Origin: an uncultured Oscillospiraceae bacterium
GTDB lineage: Bacteria; Bacillota; Clostridia; Oscillospirales; Oscillospiraceae
Length of the DNA stretch: 51,704 nt
Assembly (NCBI GenBank): GCA_947626845.1
Contig: CANQTW010000015.1
Span: 1 to 51,704, forward strand
Direction: 5' to 3'
Shown: piece by piece, positions 1 to 7,281 of the stretch
Position numbering within the stretch: the first letter of the stretch is position 1
How the letters are laid out: each line of letters begins with the position of its first letter
Program-made: the position numbers and the translations under genes
Notes under the pieces: generated by a model
Told to the model about the DNA's origin: nothing
What the model saw: only the letters and a program-made list of their open reading frames with translations
Databases searched by the model: none

Positions 1-65
1 GCTATCAAATGCCCCGTTTCCGCTTCAAAAACCCAGTGTTTTCAAGGCTTTGCGGGTTTTGTCAG

Positions 66-1613
66 TTATTCCCACTCTATCGTCGCTGGGGGTTTGCTGG
101 TGATATCGTAGACTATACGGTTAATGCCGGGTACTTCGTTGACGATGCGCGTACTGACGCGGTCAAGAACGTCGTAGGGGATGCGCGTCCAATCGGCTGT
201 CATGAAGTCGGTGGTGGTGACGGATCGCAGGGCAAGGGTATAGTCGTATGTCCGCCCGTCGCCCATGACACCCACCGAGCGCATATTTGTCAGCACCGCG
301 AAATACTGATTCATGGAACCCTCAAGTCCGGCCTTATGTACCTCGTCCCGGAAGATAAAATCCGCTTCCCGAAGGGTGTCCAGCTTCTCCTTTGTGATGT
401 CCCCGATGACCCGGATGGCCAGTCCCGGCCCTGGGAAGGGCTGACGCATAACAAGATACTCCGGCAGCCCCAGCTCCCGGCCCAACGCGCGCACCTCGTC
501 CTTGAACAGCATCCTCAGCGGCTCGATGATTTCCTTAAAATCCACATGCTCCGGAAGTCCGCCCACGTTATGGTGGCTCTTGATGACCGCGGCGCCGGCC
601 TTGCCTGAGCCGGATTCGATAACATCCGGGTAGATGGTTCCCTGTGCCAGAAAATCCACCTTCCCGATCTTTTTGGCCTCGTCCTCAAAGACCCTTATAA
701 ATTCCTCACCGATGATCTTTCGCTTCCGCTCCGGCTCTGAGACGCCCGCGAGCTTCGATAAAAACAGCTCCTCCCGGTCTGCCCGAACAAAGTTTATATC
801 CCACTTTTTAAAGGCGGCCTCCACCTCGTCTCCCTCGTTTTTACGCATAAGGCCGTGATCCACAAAAACGCATGTAAGCTGGGGCCCCACCGCCTCGGCC
901 AGCAGCGCTGCCGCCACGGAGGAATCCACCCCGCCGGAGAGGGCCAGAAGAACCTTTCCCTCCCCTACCTTGGCGCGGATATCCCGGATGGCTGTCTCCT
1001 TATAGTCGCCCATAGTCCAGTCCCCGCGGGCGCCGCAAACCTCGTAGAGGAAGTTGCGGAGCATCGCCGTCCCGTTCTCCGTGTGATTGACCTCCGGATG
1101 AAACTGAACGCCGTAAAATCCTCGCTTCTCGTCGCAGATGGCCACATTGGGGCAGGCATCGGAGTGTGCCACAAGGGCAAACCCCTCCGGCACCTTCTCC
1201 ATGTAATCCCCGTGGCTCATCCAGCTGACGCCCTTTTTCGGGAGTCCTTTGAAAAGGCGGCAGGAGGTATCAAAATATGTCTCCGTTTTTCCGTACTCCC
1301 TGGCGGAATCATCGGTAGCCGCCGTGACACAGCCGCCCAGATTGTGGGCCAGGAGTTGACAGCCGTAGCAGATACCCAGGATAGGCACCCCCAGTGAGAA
1401 TATCCGCGGGTCAGCCTGGGGAGACCCCGCCTCATAAACGCTCCCCGGACCTCCGGTGAAGATAATGCCTATAGGCGCCATCTCACGAATCCTCTCCAGA
1501 GGCGTCGTATAGGGCAGGACCTCGCAATATACATTGCACTCGCGCACTCGGCGGGCAATGAGTTGATTATACTGTCCGCCAAAGTCAAGAACGATAACCA
1601 ATTGATTTTTCAT
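66..1613 (-). CDS. guaA: GMP synthase, glutamine-hydrolysing
   Basis: Makes GMP from XMP, ATP and glutamine in the cytoplasm, the last step of guanine nucleotide synthesis. The 515 residues match a full-length enzyme. The N-terminal class I glutamine amidotransferase carries the nucleophile in GICYGCQ (Cys82) and the His172/Glu174 pair in FHPE. The ATP pyrophosphatase domain has the PP-loop SGGVDSS (226-232). A C-terminal dimerisation domain contains [11 protein letters not shown] and ends in the usual IEWE. The ATG follows a GAGGA site, and a consensus promoter lies just upstream, so it is transcribed on its own. The leader is about 25 nt, too short for a purine riboswitch. Identification is secure. 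Confidence 0.98.
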   Translation of the reverse strand: MKNQLVIVLDFGGQYNQLIARRVRECNVYCEVLPYTTPLERIREMAPIGIIFTGGPGSVYEAGSPQADPRIFSLGVPILGICYGCQLLAHNLGGCVTAATDDSAREYGKTETYFDTSCRLFKGLPKKGVSWMSHGDYMEKVPEGFALVAHSDACPNVAICDEKRGFYGVQFHPEVNHTENGTAMLRNFLYEVCGARGDWTMGDYKETAIRDIRAKVGEGKVLLALSGGVDSSVAAALLAEAVGPQLTCVFVDHGLMRKNEGDEVEAAFKKWDINFVRADREELFLSKLAGVSEPERKRKIIGEEFIRVFEDEAKKIGKVDFLAQGTIYPDVIESGSGKAGAAVIKSHHNVGGLPEHVDFKEIIEPLRMLFKDEVRALGRELGLPEYLVMRQPFPGPGLAIRVIGDITKEKLDTLREADFIFRDEVHKAGLEGSMNQYFAVLTNMRSVGVMGDGRTYDYTLALRSVTTTDFMTADWTRIPYDVLDRVSTRIVNEVPGINRIVYDITSKPPATIEWE

Positions 1614-1645
1614 GTCGATTCCTCAATTCAAACGGTCTTACCGTT

Positions 1646-1674
1646 ATTATATTCGTTCCGGGACAGGCTGTCAA
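1646..1674 (-). promoter_or_regulatory. Consensus sigma-A promoter of guaA
   Basis: On the minus strand, TTGACA (1674-1669) and TATAAT (1651-1646) are separated by exactly 17 nt, matching the consensus at every position. The start point should fall near 1639, about 25 nt before the guaA ATG. The box begins right beside the stop codon of the upstream gene (1683), and no terminator is visible between the two. Confidence 0.9.
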
Positions 1675-1682
1675 CTCCGGTA

Positions 1683-4175
1683 TCACTCCGCCGCCGCGTC
1701 CCGTAATCTCACCGCCAGCGCCGCGCAGGCGCCTCTTGTCAGCTCCGCCGGATTGCCGCCGCTCTGCTCAAATTCATCGAGAACACCTTCCAAAACAGTC
1801 GAAAATCGCGTATCTCCCTCCGGCAGACCAAAATACGAGGCGAACCCTCCGGTAATCTCCTCCGCAAACGCTTGGTCAGCCGGCTCCAGGGGCCTTACCA
1901 GCTCCGTGTCCTCCGCAATCAGGCCGGCATTCCACAGTCTTACGAACATATCGAATTCCCATTGGCCTGGAGCAATATCCGTAAAGGGCACCCCTGCCAT
2001 GTTGTCCGGTTCCGACAAGTTGAAGGCTTTCGCCAGCATCGTGGCAAATTCCGCTCTTGAGGCGGTCTCTTCCCCGCGGAAGGTCGCGCTGTTTCCTGTG
2101 ATGACGCCCTCCCGCACCAGCGTTTCCGCTTCGTCGGCGTACCATTTTCCCTCAATATCGCTCAGGGTATACTTCCCTGAGCTGTCCGAATCAGTATCGG
2201 AGAGGCCAAGCGTCCTGTACGCAAAGCCGTAATAATCGTTTCTGAGGATCGAGGCGGAGACAGAAAACTGGTTGTTCACCGCCATTTTCAGCTTCTCAAA
2301 ATATCCCTCCGGAAGCTCCTCTTTGGCGGTCAAATACGTCACCGTCCCCCGGTCCGCGTCGTAGATCAGATCCTTTGTGCGGAAGCTCCCGTCGAACAGC
2401 ACCGCGATGTGAGTACTGTCCGAGAACACATCCGTTCCCGTAAGCAGTCGGGAGTCATATTCCAGCCCCAGCAGATTCAAAACCGTGGGCAAAATGTCTT
2501 GGGTACAGCAAAAGTCGTCCACATGGATCGGTTCTTTTATCGCGCCGGACCAGCAGATAAAGCTGTTTTTATACTGCCAGAACGGGTCCTCAAAGACCTT
2601 ATCCCCCGCCAGAGAGGCCAGCTCCTCTGTAGAGAGCGCATAGGGGAAGTGGTCGCCGGTGAGGACGATCAAAGTTGAGTCCAGCTTACCGGCCTCTTCA
2701 AGCCTGCCCAGCAGATACTCAAGGGCATACTCCAGCTCCAACTGTCCGGCCACATAGGCCCGAACAGCCTCCGTCCCCTCCAAAGCGCCCACTTTCTCCC
2801 GATTTTTCGCGGCAAGCGTATTCACGTCGAAGTCATACGGCGCGTGTCCGGATACGGTCATATAATAGGCCAGGAACCGCTCGTCGCCTATATAGTCATC
2901 TACGGTCTTCTCCATCATTTCCAGGTCGGATTGAGGCCACTGGCTGGAAAGCTCCAGTCCGTAGTCCACGGCCTTGAACTCATAGCCCATATTTGTATGG
3001 GTATTGATCCGTCCGTAAAAATACGCGGTGTTGTTGTGGTATGCCCTGGGCGTCACGCCCAGGGGCTTCATCATGTGCGCCATGGTGAAGGGCAGATAGT
3101 CGTTGATGGAAAGCGTGAAGCTTCTCCTGTTCTTGTCGGGCATCAGGCCCATGCAGAAGGAAAACTCCCCGTTCGTGGTGGTATTGGGGAAGGAGCCGTA
3201 GAAGTTTTCAAAGACGATCCCCTCATTTGTCAGCTTATAGAGGACGGGCGTCAGCTCAGGGTCTATAAAATACGGCCAGTAGGACTCGGCGCAGATCTCG
3301 ATCACATTGAATCCCTCAAAAAGGCCTGTGAAATCGTTCTTTTTTGTCCCGCCAAGCGAGGAAAAATACCGGCTCAGCTCCCGAAGCTCCTTGGTATCGG
3401 CCCGATCCAGGAGCGTCGCAAAGTCCATCTCGTCCATAATGTTCATGGCGGGCGGGGCCGGCACCACATCCGGCGCAGTGCCGCTCTCCGTCCCCTCTGT
3501 GGCCTTATTTACGTCCGTTGTGATGTCAATGACATCCGTGACAAGGCCGGTCTCGTGGGTAAGTACACGTCCCAATTCCAGACGTTCCGCGGTAACAAGG
3601 CCAAAATACTCAGTCTGCTTATCAACGGAGGTATTGATCTCATAGTACACATCTGACCGCGCGGAGCCGGACCCCTGCTCCGGAACACCGGCGGCAAAGG
3701 CCAGAATGCTGACACAGGCCAGCAGGATGGCTTCGTTGGTGTCCGCGGGGTCGCTGAAAAGGATCTTCTTCCTGTATAAACCCGCCATGACCGCCGCGGG
3801 CAGAAAATAAAGCAGGATAAACGGCAGACTGCGCACCGTCCCATCCACAGCCACGTCAAAGAAATTCACGATGGCGTCGCCGCCCATCCCCACCAGGGTC
3901 ACGGTCAGCAGCGAGCCGAAAATTTTATAATAAACCGTCTGCACACTGAAAAGGAACGCGAAAACGCAGATAAGCGCGTATCCGATCCCCCTGTTGACCC
4001 TTTCCCTGCGCCAGATTCGGCTGAGAAACGTAAAAAACAGACCCAAAGACACGATAAAGGGCGCCGCGAAAAGGAACCTGACGGACACGCTTCTCCAGAC
4101 CACAAGATGGAGCACAAGCTCCCACATGGTCACCGTGGCGATCCAGAATCCCGCGGACCGCGTCAGCTTTTTCAC
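1683..4175 (-). CDS. LTA synthase-like membrane sulfatase with C-terminal S-layer homology repeats
   Basis: Predicted polyglycerol-phosphate or phosphoglycerol transferase acting outside the membrane. Numbering is from the upstream GTG at 4193. Several membrane segments (about 15-165) precede a sulfatase fold. The alkaline-phosphatase-superfamily metal sites are visible: Glu303 in ICAES, the catalytic Thr in NTTTNGEF (about 338-340), His450 in SGHAPY and GDH 513-515. Residues about 676-836 carry S-layer homology sequence (WYADEAETLVREGVITG, then SRAEFATMLAKA), with a second and perhaps a degenerate third repeat. Typical LtaS proteins lack this tail, so the product may be anchored to cell-wall polymer through it. 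I chose the GTG at 4175, which has a GGGGGG site 6 nt upstream; GTG 4193 is possible. Substrate is unproven. Confidence 0.85.
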   Translation of the reverse strand: MKKLTRSAGFWIATVTMWELVLHLVVWRSVSVRFLFAAPFIVSLGLFFTFLSRIWRRERVNRGIGYALICVFAFLFSVQTVYYKIFGSLLTVTLVGMGGDAIVNFFDVAVDGTVRSLPFILLYFLPAAVMAGLYRKKILFSDPADTNEAILLACVSILAFAAGVPEQGSGSARSDVYYEINTSVDKQTEYFGLVTAERLELGRVLTHETGLVTDVIDITTDVNKATEGTESGTAPDVVPAPPAMNIMDEMDFATLLDRADTKELRELSRYFSSLGGTKKNDFTGLFEGFNVIEICAESYWPYFIDPELTPVLYKLTNEGIVFENFYGSFPNTTTNGEFSFCMGLMPDKNRRSFTLSINDYLPFTMAHMMKPLGVTPRAYHNNTAYFYGRINTHTNMGYEFKAVDYGLELSSQWPQSDLEMMEKTVDDYIGDERFLAYYMTVSGHAPYDFDVNTLAAKNREKVGALEGTEAVRAYVAGQLELEYALEYLLGRLEEAGKLDSTLIVLTGDHFPYALSTEELASLAGDKVFEDPFWQYKNSFICWSGAIKEPIHVDDFCCTQDILPTVLNLLGLEYDSRLLTGTDVFSDSTHIAVLFDGSFRTKDLIYDADRGTVTYLTAKEELPEGYFEKLKMAVNNQFSVSASILRNDYYGFAYRTLGLSDTDSDSSGKYTLSDIEGKWYADEAETLVREGVITGNSATFRGEETASRAEFATMLAKAFNLSEPDNMAGVPFTDIAPGQWEFDMFVRLWNAGLIAEDTELVRPLEPADQAFAEEITGGFASYFGLPEGDTRFSTVLEGVLDEFEQSGGNPAELTRGACAALAVRLRDAAAE

Positions 4176-4210
4176 GGTAATCCCCCCATTCACTCTGCGT
4201 AACTTTCGAC

Positions 4211-4239
4211 ATTATATCCCGCTATTTGACAAATTGCAA
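4211..4239 (-). promoter_or_regulatory. Promoter of the LTA synthase-like gene
   Basis: Minus strand TTGCAA (4239-4234), a 17-nt spacer and TATAAT (4216-4211). The -10 is perfect and the -35 matches 4 of 6. It lies about 40 nt upstream of the chosen GTG, back to back with the region upstream of the plus-strand small gene. Confidence 0.7.
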
Positions 4240-4289
4240 TAGTCACAAGCCATATAAAAAGGCTCAAAAGCCTTGATATTCAAGAGATT

Positions 4290-4342
4290 TTGGACAAGTC
4301 GGCAGAAAGCAGATAGTATTTCGCGCCGGGGGAATACTATCT
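4290..4342 (+). promoter_or_regulatory. Putative promoter overlapped by a perfect inverted repeat
   Basis: A 10-nt inverted repeat, AGATAGTATT (4311-4320) and AATACTATCT (4333-4342), has perfectly matching arms and a 12-nt centre. A plausible -35 TTGGAC (4290-4295) and -10 TAGTAT (4314-4319), 18 nt apart, would place the -10 inside the left arm and the start point in the centre. That is an operator-like arrangement. The right arm stops one nucleotide before the GCGAGGTG ribosome binding site, so an RNA hairpin hiding the site is an alternative reading. The repeat is certain; its role is inferred. A TTGACA at 4226-4231 has no well-spaced -10. Confidence 0.5.
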
Positions 4343-4355
4343 GCGAGGTGATACC

Positions 4356-4529
4356 ATGAAACGAATAAAGGCAAAGATCAAACGCGCTCCCGCCGAAATG
4401 CGCCTTACACCGGAAAAGCGCGTCGTAAGCAAGTTCGACGCGGAGAGCATCGCTGAATTTCCCGTGGCCTCCCGTGAAAAAATGGGCGTCCGCGTGGTGG
4501 ATGACTGCGCGGAGGAGCACATCATGTGA
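4356..4529 (+). CDS. Small protein of unknown function, 57 residues
   Basis: The open frame begins MKRIKAKIKRAPAEM and ends CAEEHIM. I do not recognise it. The N-terminal third is strongly basic (Lys/Arg) and the C-terminal third acidic; there is no signal peptide or membrane segment. Support for coding comes from an AGGTG site 5 nt before the ATG, codon use like the GC-rich neighbours, a perfect inverted repeat just upstream and a terminator 70 nt downstream. It is one of very few plus-strand genes here. A small regulatory or nucleic-acid-binding protein is possible, but nothing in the sequence fixes a function. Confidence 0.6.
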   Translation: MKRIKAKIKRAPAEMRLTPEKRVVSKFDAESIAEFPVASREKMGVRVVDDCAEEHIM

Positions 4530-4600
4530 TCCTGATATTTGATTAAAAGCTTTAAACGATCAGTATACGCACCGATCCGCCGATCTGCCCTGAAGGGTAC

Positions 4601-4648
4601 AAAAAACCGCCCGCGTACCGGCTGACCGGTAGAACGCGGGCGGTTTTT
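4601..4648. terminator. Bidirectional intrinsic terminator
   Basis: A perfect 10-bp stem, ACCGCCCGCG (4606-4615) and CGCGGGCGGT (4635-4644), is flanked by A6 on the left and T5 on the right. It therefore works in both directions, ending the plus-strand small gene and the minus-strand gltA/nfnA operon, whose stop is at 4652. Confidence 0.9.
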
Positions 4649-4651
4649 CCG

Positions 4652-6034
4652 TTATTTGCTCCTGATATACTCGTCGATGCTCTTCGCCGCCGTCTTACCG
4701 GCGCCCATGGCCAGGATGACCGTAGCCGCGCCGGTGGCCGCGTCGCCGCCGCAGAAAACGCCCTCCCGTGAGGTCGCTCCCGTCTCGTCGGTGGTGATGC
4801 AGCCGCGCTTGTTGGCCTCCAGCCCCGGCGTGGTGGAGCGGATGAGGGGGTTTGGCGAGGTGCCGATGGCCACGATCACCGTGTCCACCTCCATCTCAAA
4901 CTCGCTCCCCTCAATCGGAACAGGCCGGCGGCGTCCGGAGGCGTCCGGTTCGCCCAGCTCCATGCGGATGACCTTCATGGACCGGACTCTCCCCTTCTCA
5001 TCCCCCTCGATCATGACAGGGTTGCAGAGAAGGTCGAAGTGAATGCCTTCCTCTTTGGCGTGGTGGACCTCCTCGGCCCTGGCGGGAAGCTCCGCCTCGC
5101 CGCGCCGGTAGACAATGTGCACATCCGCGCCCATCCTCTTGGCGCACCTGGCCGCGTCCATAGCCACATTTCCGCCGCCTAAAACGGCCACCTTCCTGCT
5201 CTTGAATATGGGCGTGGCGCTGTCGGGCTTATAGGCCTTCATAAGGTTGATCCTCGTCAGGTACTCGTTCGCCGAAAACACGCCCACCAGGCTCTCGCCG
5301 GGGATCTTCATAAACTGGGGAAGCCCCGCGCCGGACCCCACAAAGACGGCCTCGTATCCCCTTTCAAAAAGCTCGTCGATGCTGAGCACCTTGCCGATGA
5401 CCATGTTCAGCTGGATGTCCACGCCAAGAGCCCTGAGCTTATCGACCTCTTTCTCCACAATGGTCTTGGGGAGCCTGAACTCCGGGATGCCGTAGCTCAG
5501 CACCCCTCCGGCCACATGGAACGCCTCGAAAATGGTGACCTGATAGCCCATCCTCGCCAGCTCACCGGCACAGGTAAGTCCCGCGGGGCCGGAGCCGATG
5601 ACCGCCACCTTATGCCCGTTGTCCGGCGCTTTATCGGTATTGGCGATGTTGTTCTCCAGCGCCCAGTCGGCCACATACCGCTCCAGACGCCCGATGCCTA
5701 CGCTCTCCCCCTTGATGCCCCGGACGCATCTGCCCTCGCACTGGTTTTCCTGGGGGCAGACCCGCCCGCAGACGGCGGGCAGGGCGTTGGCGCGGGAAAG
5801 CGCCCGGTAAGCGCCCTCCATATCGCCCTTTTGGATATGGCCGATAAACTCCGGGATCGGCACGTTTACAGGGCACCCCTCCACACAGCGGGGATTTTTA
5901 CAGCCCAGGCACCGGTGGGACTCCTTCTCAGCCAGCTCCGGCGTATAGCCCTTGGCTACCTCCAGGAAATTTTTATTCCTGACGTCCGGCTCCTGCTCCG
6001 GCATTTTCGTCTTTTCAAGGGACATATCAGCCAT
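4652..6034 (-). CDS. gltA: NADPH-dependent glutamate synthase small-subunit family protein (NfnB-type)
   Basis: An iron-sulfur flavoprotein of 460 residues. The N-terminal domain holds two cysteine clusters (Cys42/45/50/54 and Cys89/93/99/103) for [4Fe-4S] centres. A first FAD-binding Rossmann motif (GSGPAGL, about 148-153) and a second NADPH-binding motif (VLGGGNVAMDAA, about 285) follow. Standalone copies of this length are known as homotetrameric GltA. When the next gene upstream is a ferredoxin-NADP reductase alpha-like protein, as here, the pair usually forms NfnAB, which couples NADH and reduced ferredoxin to NADPH formation. Its ATG overlaps the end of that gene by 8 nt, which supports translational coupling and a shared complex. 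Confidence 0.92.
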   Translation of the reverse strand: MADMSLEKTKMPEQEPDVRNKNFLEVAKGYTPELAEKESHRCLGCKNPRCVEGCPVNVPIPEFIGHIQKGDMEGAYRALSRANALPAVCGRVCPQENQCEGRCVRGIKGESVGIGRLERYVADWALENNIANTDKAPDNGHKVAVIGSGPAGLTCAGELARMGYQVTIFEAFHVAGGVLSYGIPEFRLPKTIVEKEVDKLRALGVDIQLNMVIGKVLSIDELFERGYEAVFVGSGAGLPQFMKIPGESLVGVFSANEYLTRINLMKAYKPDSATPIFKSRKVAVLGGGNVAMDAARCAKRMGADVHIVYRRGEAELPARAEEVHHAKEEGIHFDLLCNPVMIEGDEKGRVRSMKVIRMELGEPDASGRRRPVPIEGSEFEMEVDTVIVAIGTSPNPLIRSTTPGLEANKRGCITTDETGATSREGVFCGGDAATGAATVILAMGAGKTAAKSIDEYIRSK

Positions 6035-6875
6035 TGTTCATTCCCTCCAGTCTGCACTTGTGCTCCGCCCTGCGGCGCTGCTCAAATTCCTTATATGTGG
6101 CGGCCCTGGCGATGGTCTCATCAAAGTCGATCTTATGTCCGTCGAAGTCCGGCCCGTCCACGCAGGCGAACTTCACCTGTCCGTCCACGGTGACCCGGCA
6201 GCAGCCGCACATGCCCGTACCGTCGATCATGATGGGGTTCATGCTGACAATCGTGGGAATGTCGTACTTTTCCGTCACCTTACAGACGAATTTCATCATC
6301 ACCAGCGGCCCGATGGCGTAGACGCGGTCAAACTTCTCGCCGGCTTTCAAAAGCTCCTCAAGCTTGCCTGTGGTGAAGCCCGCGTACCCGTAGGAGCCGT
6401 CATCGGTGCAGATGTGGAGCCTGTCGCAGGCGGACTCCATCTCCTCCTCCAGAATCACGATATCTTTCGTCCTAAACCCGCCTATAAGGTCCACTTGGGC
6501 TCCCGCGTCATGGAGCGCCTTGGACACCGGAAGCGCAATGGCGCACCCCAGGCCGCCCCCCACTACGGCGGCTTTTTTCACGCCCTCAATAGGCGTGGGC
6601 TCGCCCAGGGGCCCCACAAAATCGTGGAGGCACTCTCCGGCCTGAAGCTCGTCCAGCGTCATGGTGGAGTCGCCCACCTTCTGGTAAACCACCGTCACCA
6701 GGTCCCCCTCCACCGAGGATACGGTCAGCGGTATCCTCTCGGCCTCCCCGGTGGCGCGCAGGATGATGAACTGCCCCGCCCTGGCCTTTTGGGCGATCAG
6801 CGGCGCGTAAACGGAAATACTCGTTATATCCGGGGTAAGGACCTTTTTTCTGACGATCTCATACTTTTTTGGCAT
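6027..6875 (-). CDS. nfnA: Ferredoxin-NADP reductase alpha subunit-like flavoprotein (NfnA/SudB type)
   Basis: A 282-residue ferredoxin reductase-like protein. It has an N-terminal FAD-binding barrel, an NAD(P)-binding motif GGGLGCA (107-113), and a C-terminal [2Fe-2S] site with Cys223, Cys225, Cys226 and Cys238 (GMCGCC...FAC). This layout is typical of NfnA and of the B subunit of sulfide dehydrogenase. Cytoplasmic. It overlaps the downstream GltA-like gene by 8 nt, so the two probably form the bifurcating transhydrogenase NfnAB. The start is ATG 6875, with GAGGTG 6 nt upstream, not the in-frame codon at 6920, which would add a hydrophobic extension lacking a ribosome binding site. Dihydroorotate dehydrogenase electron-transfer subunit is an alternative, but no pyrD is nearby. 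Confidence 0.88.
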   Translation of the reverse strand: MPKKYEIVRKKVLTPDITSISVYAPLIAQKARAGQFIILRATGEAERIPLTVSSVEGDLVTVVYQKVGDSTMTLDELQAGECLHDFVGPLGEPTPIEGVKKAAVVGGGLGCAIALPVSKALHDAGAQVDLIGGFRTKDIVILEEEMESACDRLHICTDDGSYGYAGFTTGKLEELLKAGEKFDRVYAIGPLVMMKFVCKVTEKYDIPTIVSMNPIMIDGTGMCGCCRVTVDGQVKFACVDGPDFDGHKIDFDETIARAATYKEFEQRRRAEHKCRLEGMNNG

Positions 6876-6910
6876 AATTTTCACCTCGTTAAAAAGTAAA
6901 AGTAAAGGTC

Positions 6911-6946
6911 TAAAATTCAATCCGGCTTTTTAAAGCCGGATTGAAT
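6911..6946 (-). terminator. Intrinsic terminator after rpsU
   Basis: A perfect 15-nt inverted repeat (6915-6929 and 6932-6946, core CCGGCTTT/AAAGCCGG) begins 5 nt past the rpsU stop. On the minus strand it is followed by TTTTA. The U tract is short, so some read-through into nfnA/gltA is likely. No separate promoter for those two genes was found. Confidence 0.75.
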
Positions 6947-6951
6947 ATCTC

Positions 6952-7137
6952 TTAATAGTAGCGCTTATTCTTGTTCTTGCGAGCCGCCTCGGACTTCTTG
7001 CGGCGCTTAACGGAAGGACTCTGATAATATTCCTTCTTCCGGAGGTCGGCAAGGACGCCCGCCTTGGCGCAGTTGCGCTTAAATCTCTTCAGCGCGCTGT
7101 CCAGAGACTCGTTTTCCTTCACATGGACTTCTGACAT
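6952..7137 (-). CDS. rpsU: Small ribosomal subunit protein S21
   Basis: A 61-residue basic protein beginning [19 protein letters not shown] and ending in a Lys/Arg/Asn-rich tail (RKNKNKRYY), as typical for bS21 of Firmicutes. It joins the 30S subunit near the anti-Shine-Dalgarno region of 16S rRNA and helps initiation. The ATG is preceded by a very strong GGAGGGAGGGG site. It has its own consensus promoter about 95 nt upstream and its own terminator. Confidence 0.97.
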   Translation of the reverse strand: MSEVHVKENESLDSALKRFKRNCAKAGVLADLRKKEYYQSPSVKRRKKSEAARKNKNKRYY

Positions 7138-7236
7138 CTATTTCCCCTCCCTCCGACATACGCATGCGCGTCATGCTAATTTCGCTCCGGTTTTGACCGG
7201 ATGCCATACTTCTCTGAAATGAATTCAGCATTGATT

Positions 7237-7265
7237 ATTATAATAACTTCGACGCGGATTGTCAA
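7237..7265 (-). promoter_or_regulatory. Consensus sigma-A promoter of rpsU
   Basis: Minus strand TTGACA (7265-7260), 17 nt, TATAAT (7242-7237): a perfect match. The predicted start is near 7230, giving a leader of about 93 nt. The leader contains a small CCGGT-caaa-ACCGG hairpin, a possible site for post-transcriptional control. The box lies just past the leuS stop at 7282. Confidence 0.9.
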
Positions 7266-7281
7266 TATGCTTTTTGCAGTT

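Noticed and set aside
1614-1645. Purine riboswitch upstream of guaA
   Set aside because: The predicted leader is only about 25 nt, too short for the aptamer.
4212-4520. Minus-strand frame of about 100 codons opposite the 57-codon gene
   Set aside because: It has no ribosome binding site, crosses the divergent promoter region and the inverted repeat, and has no recognisable composition.
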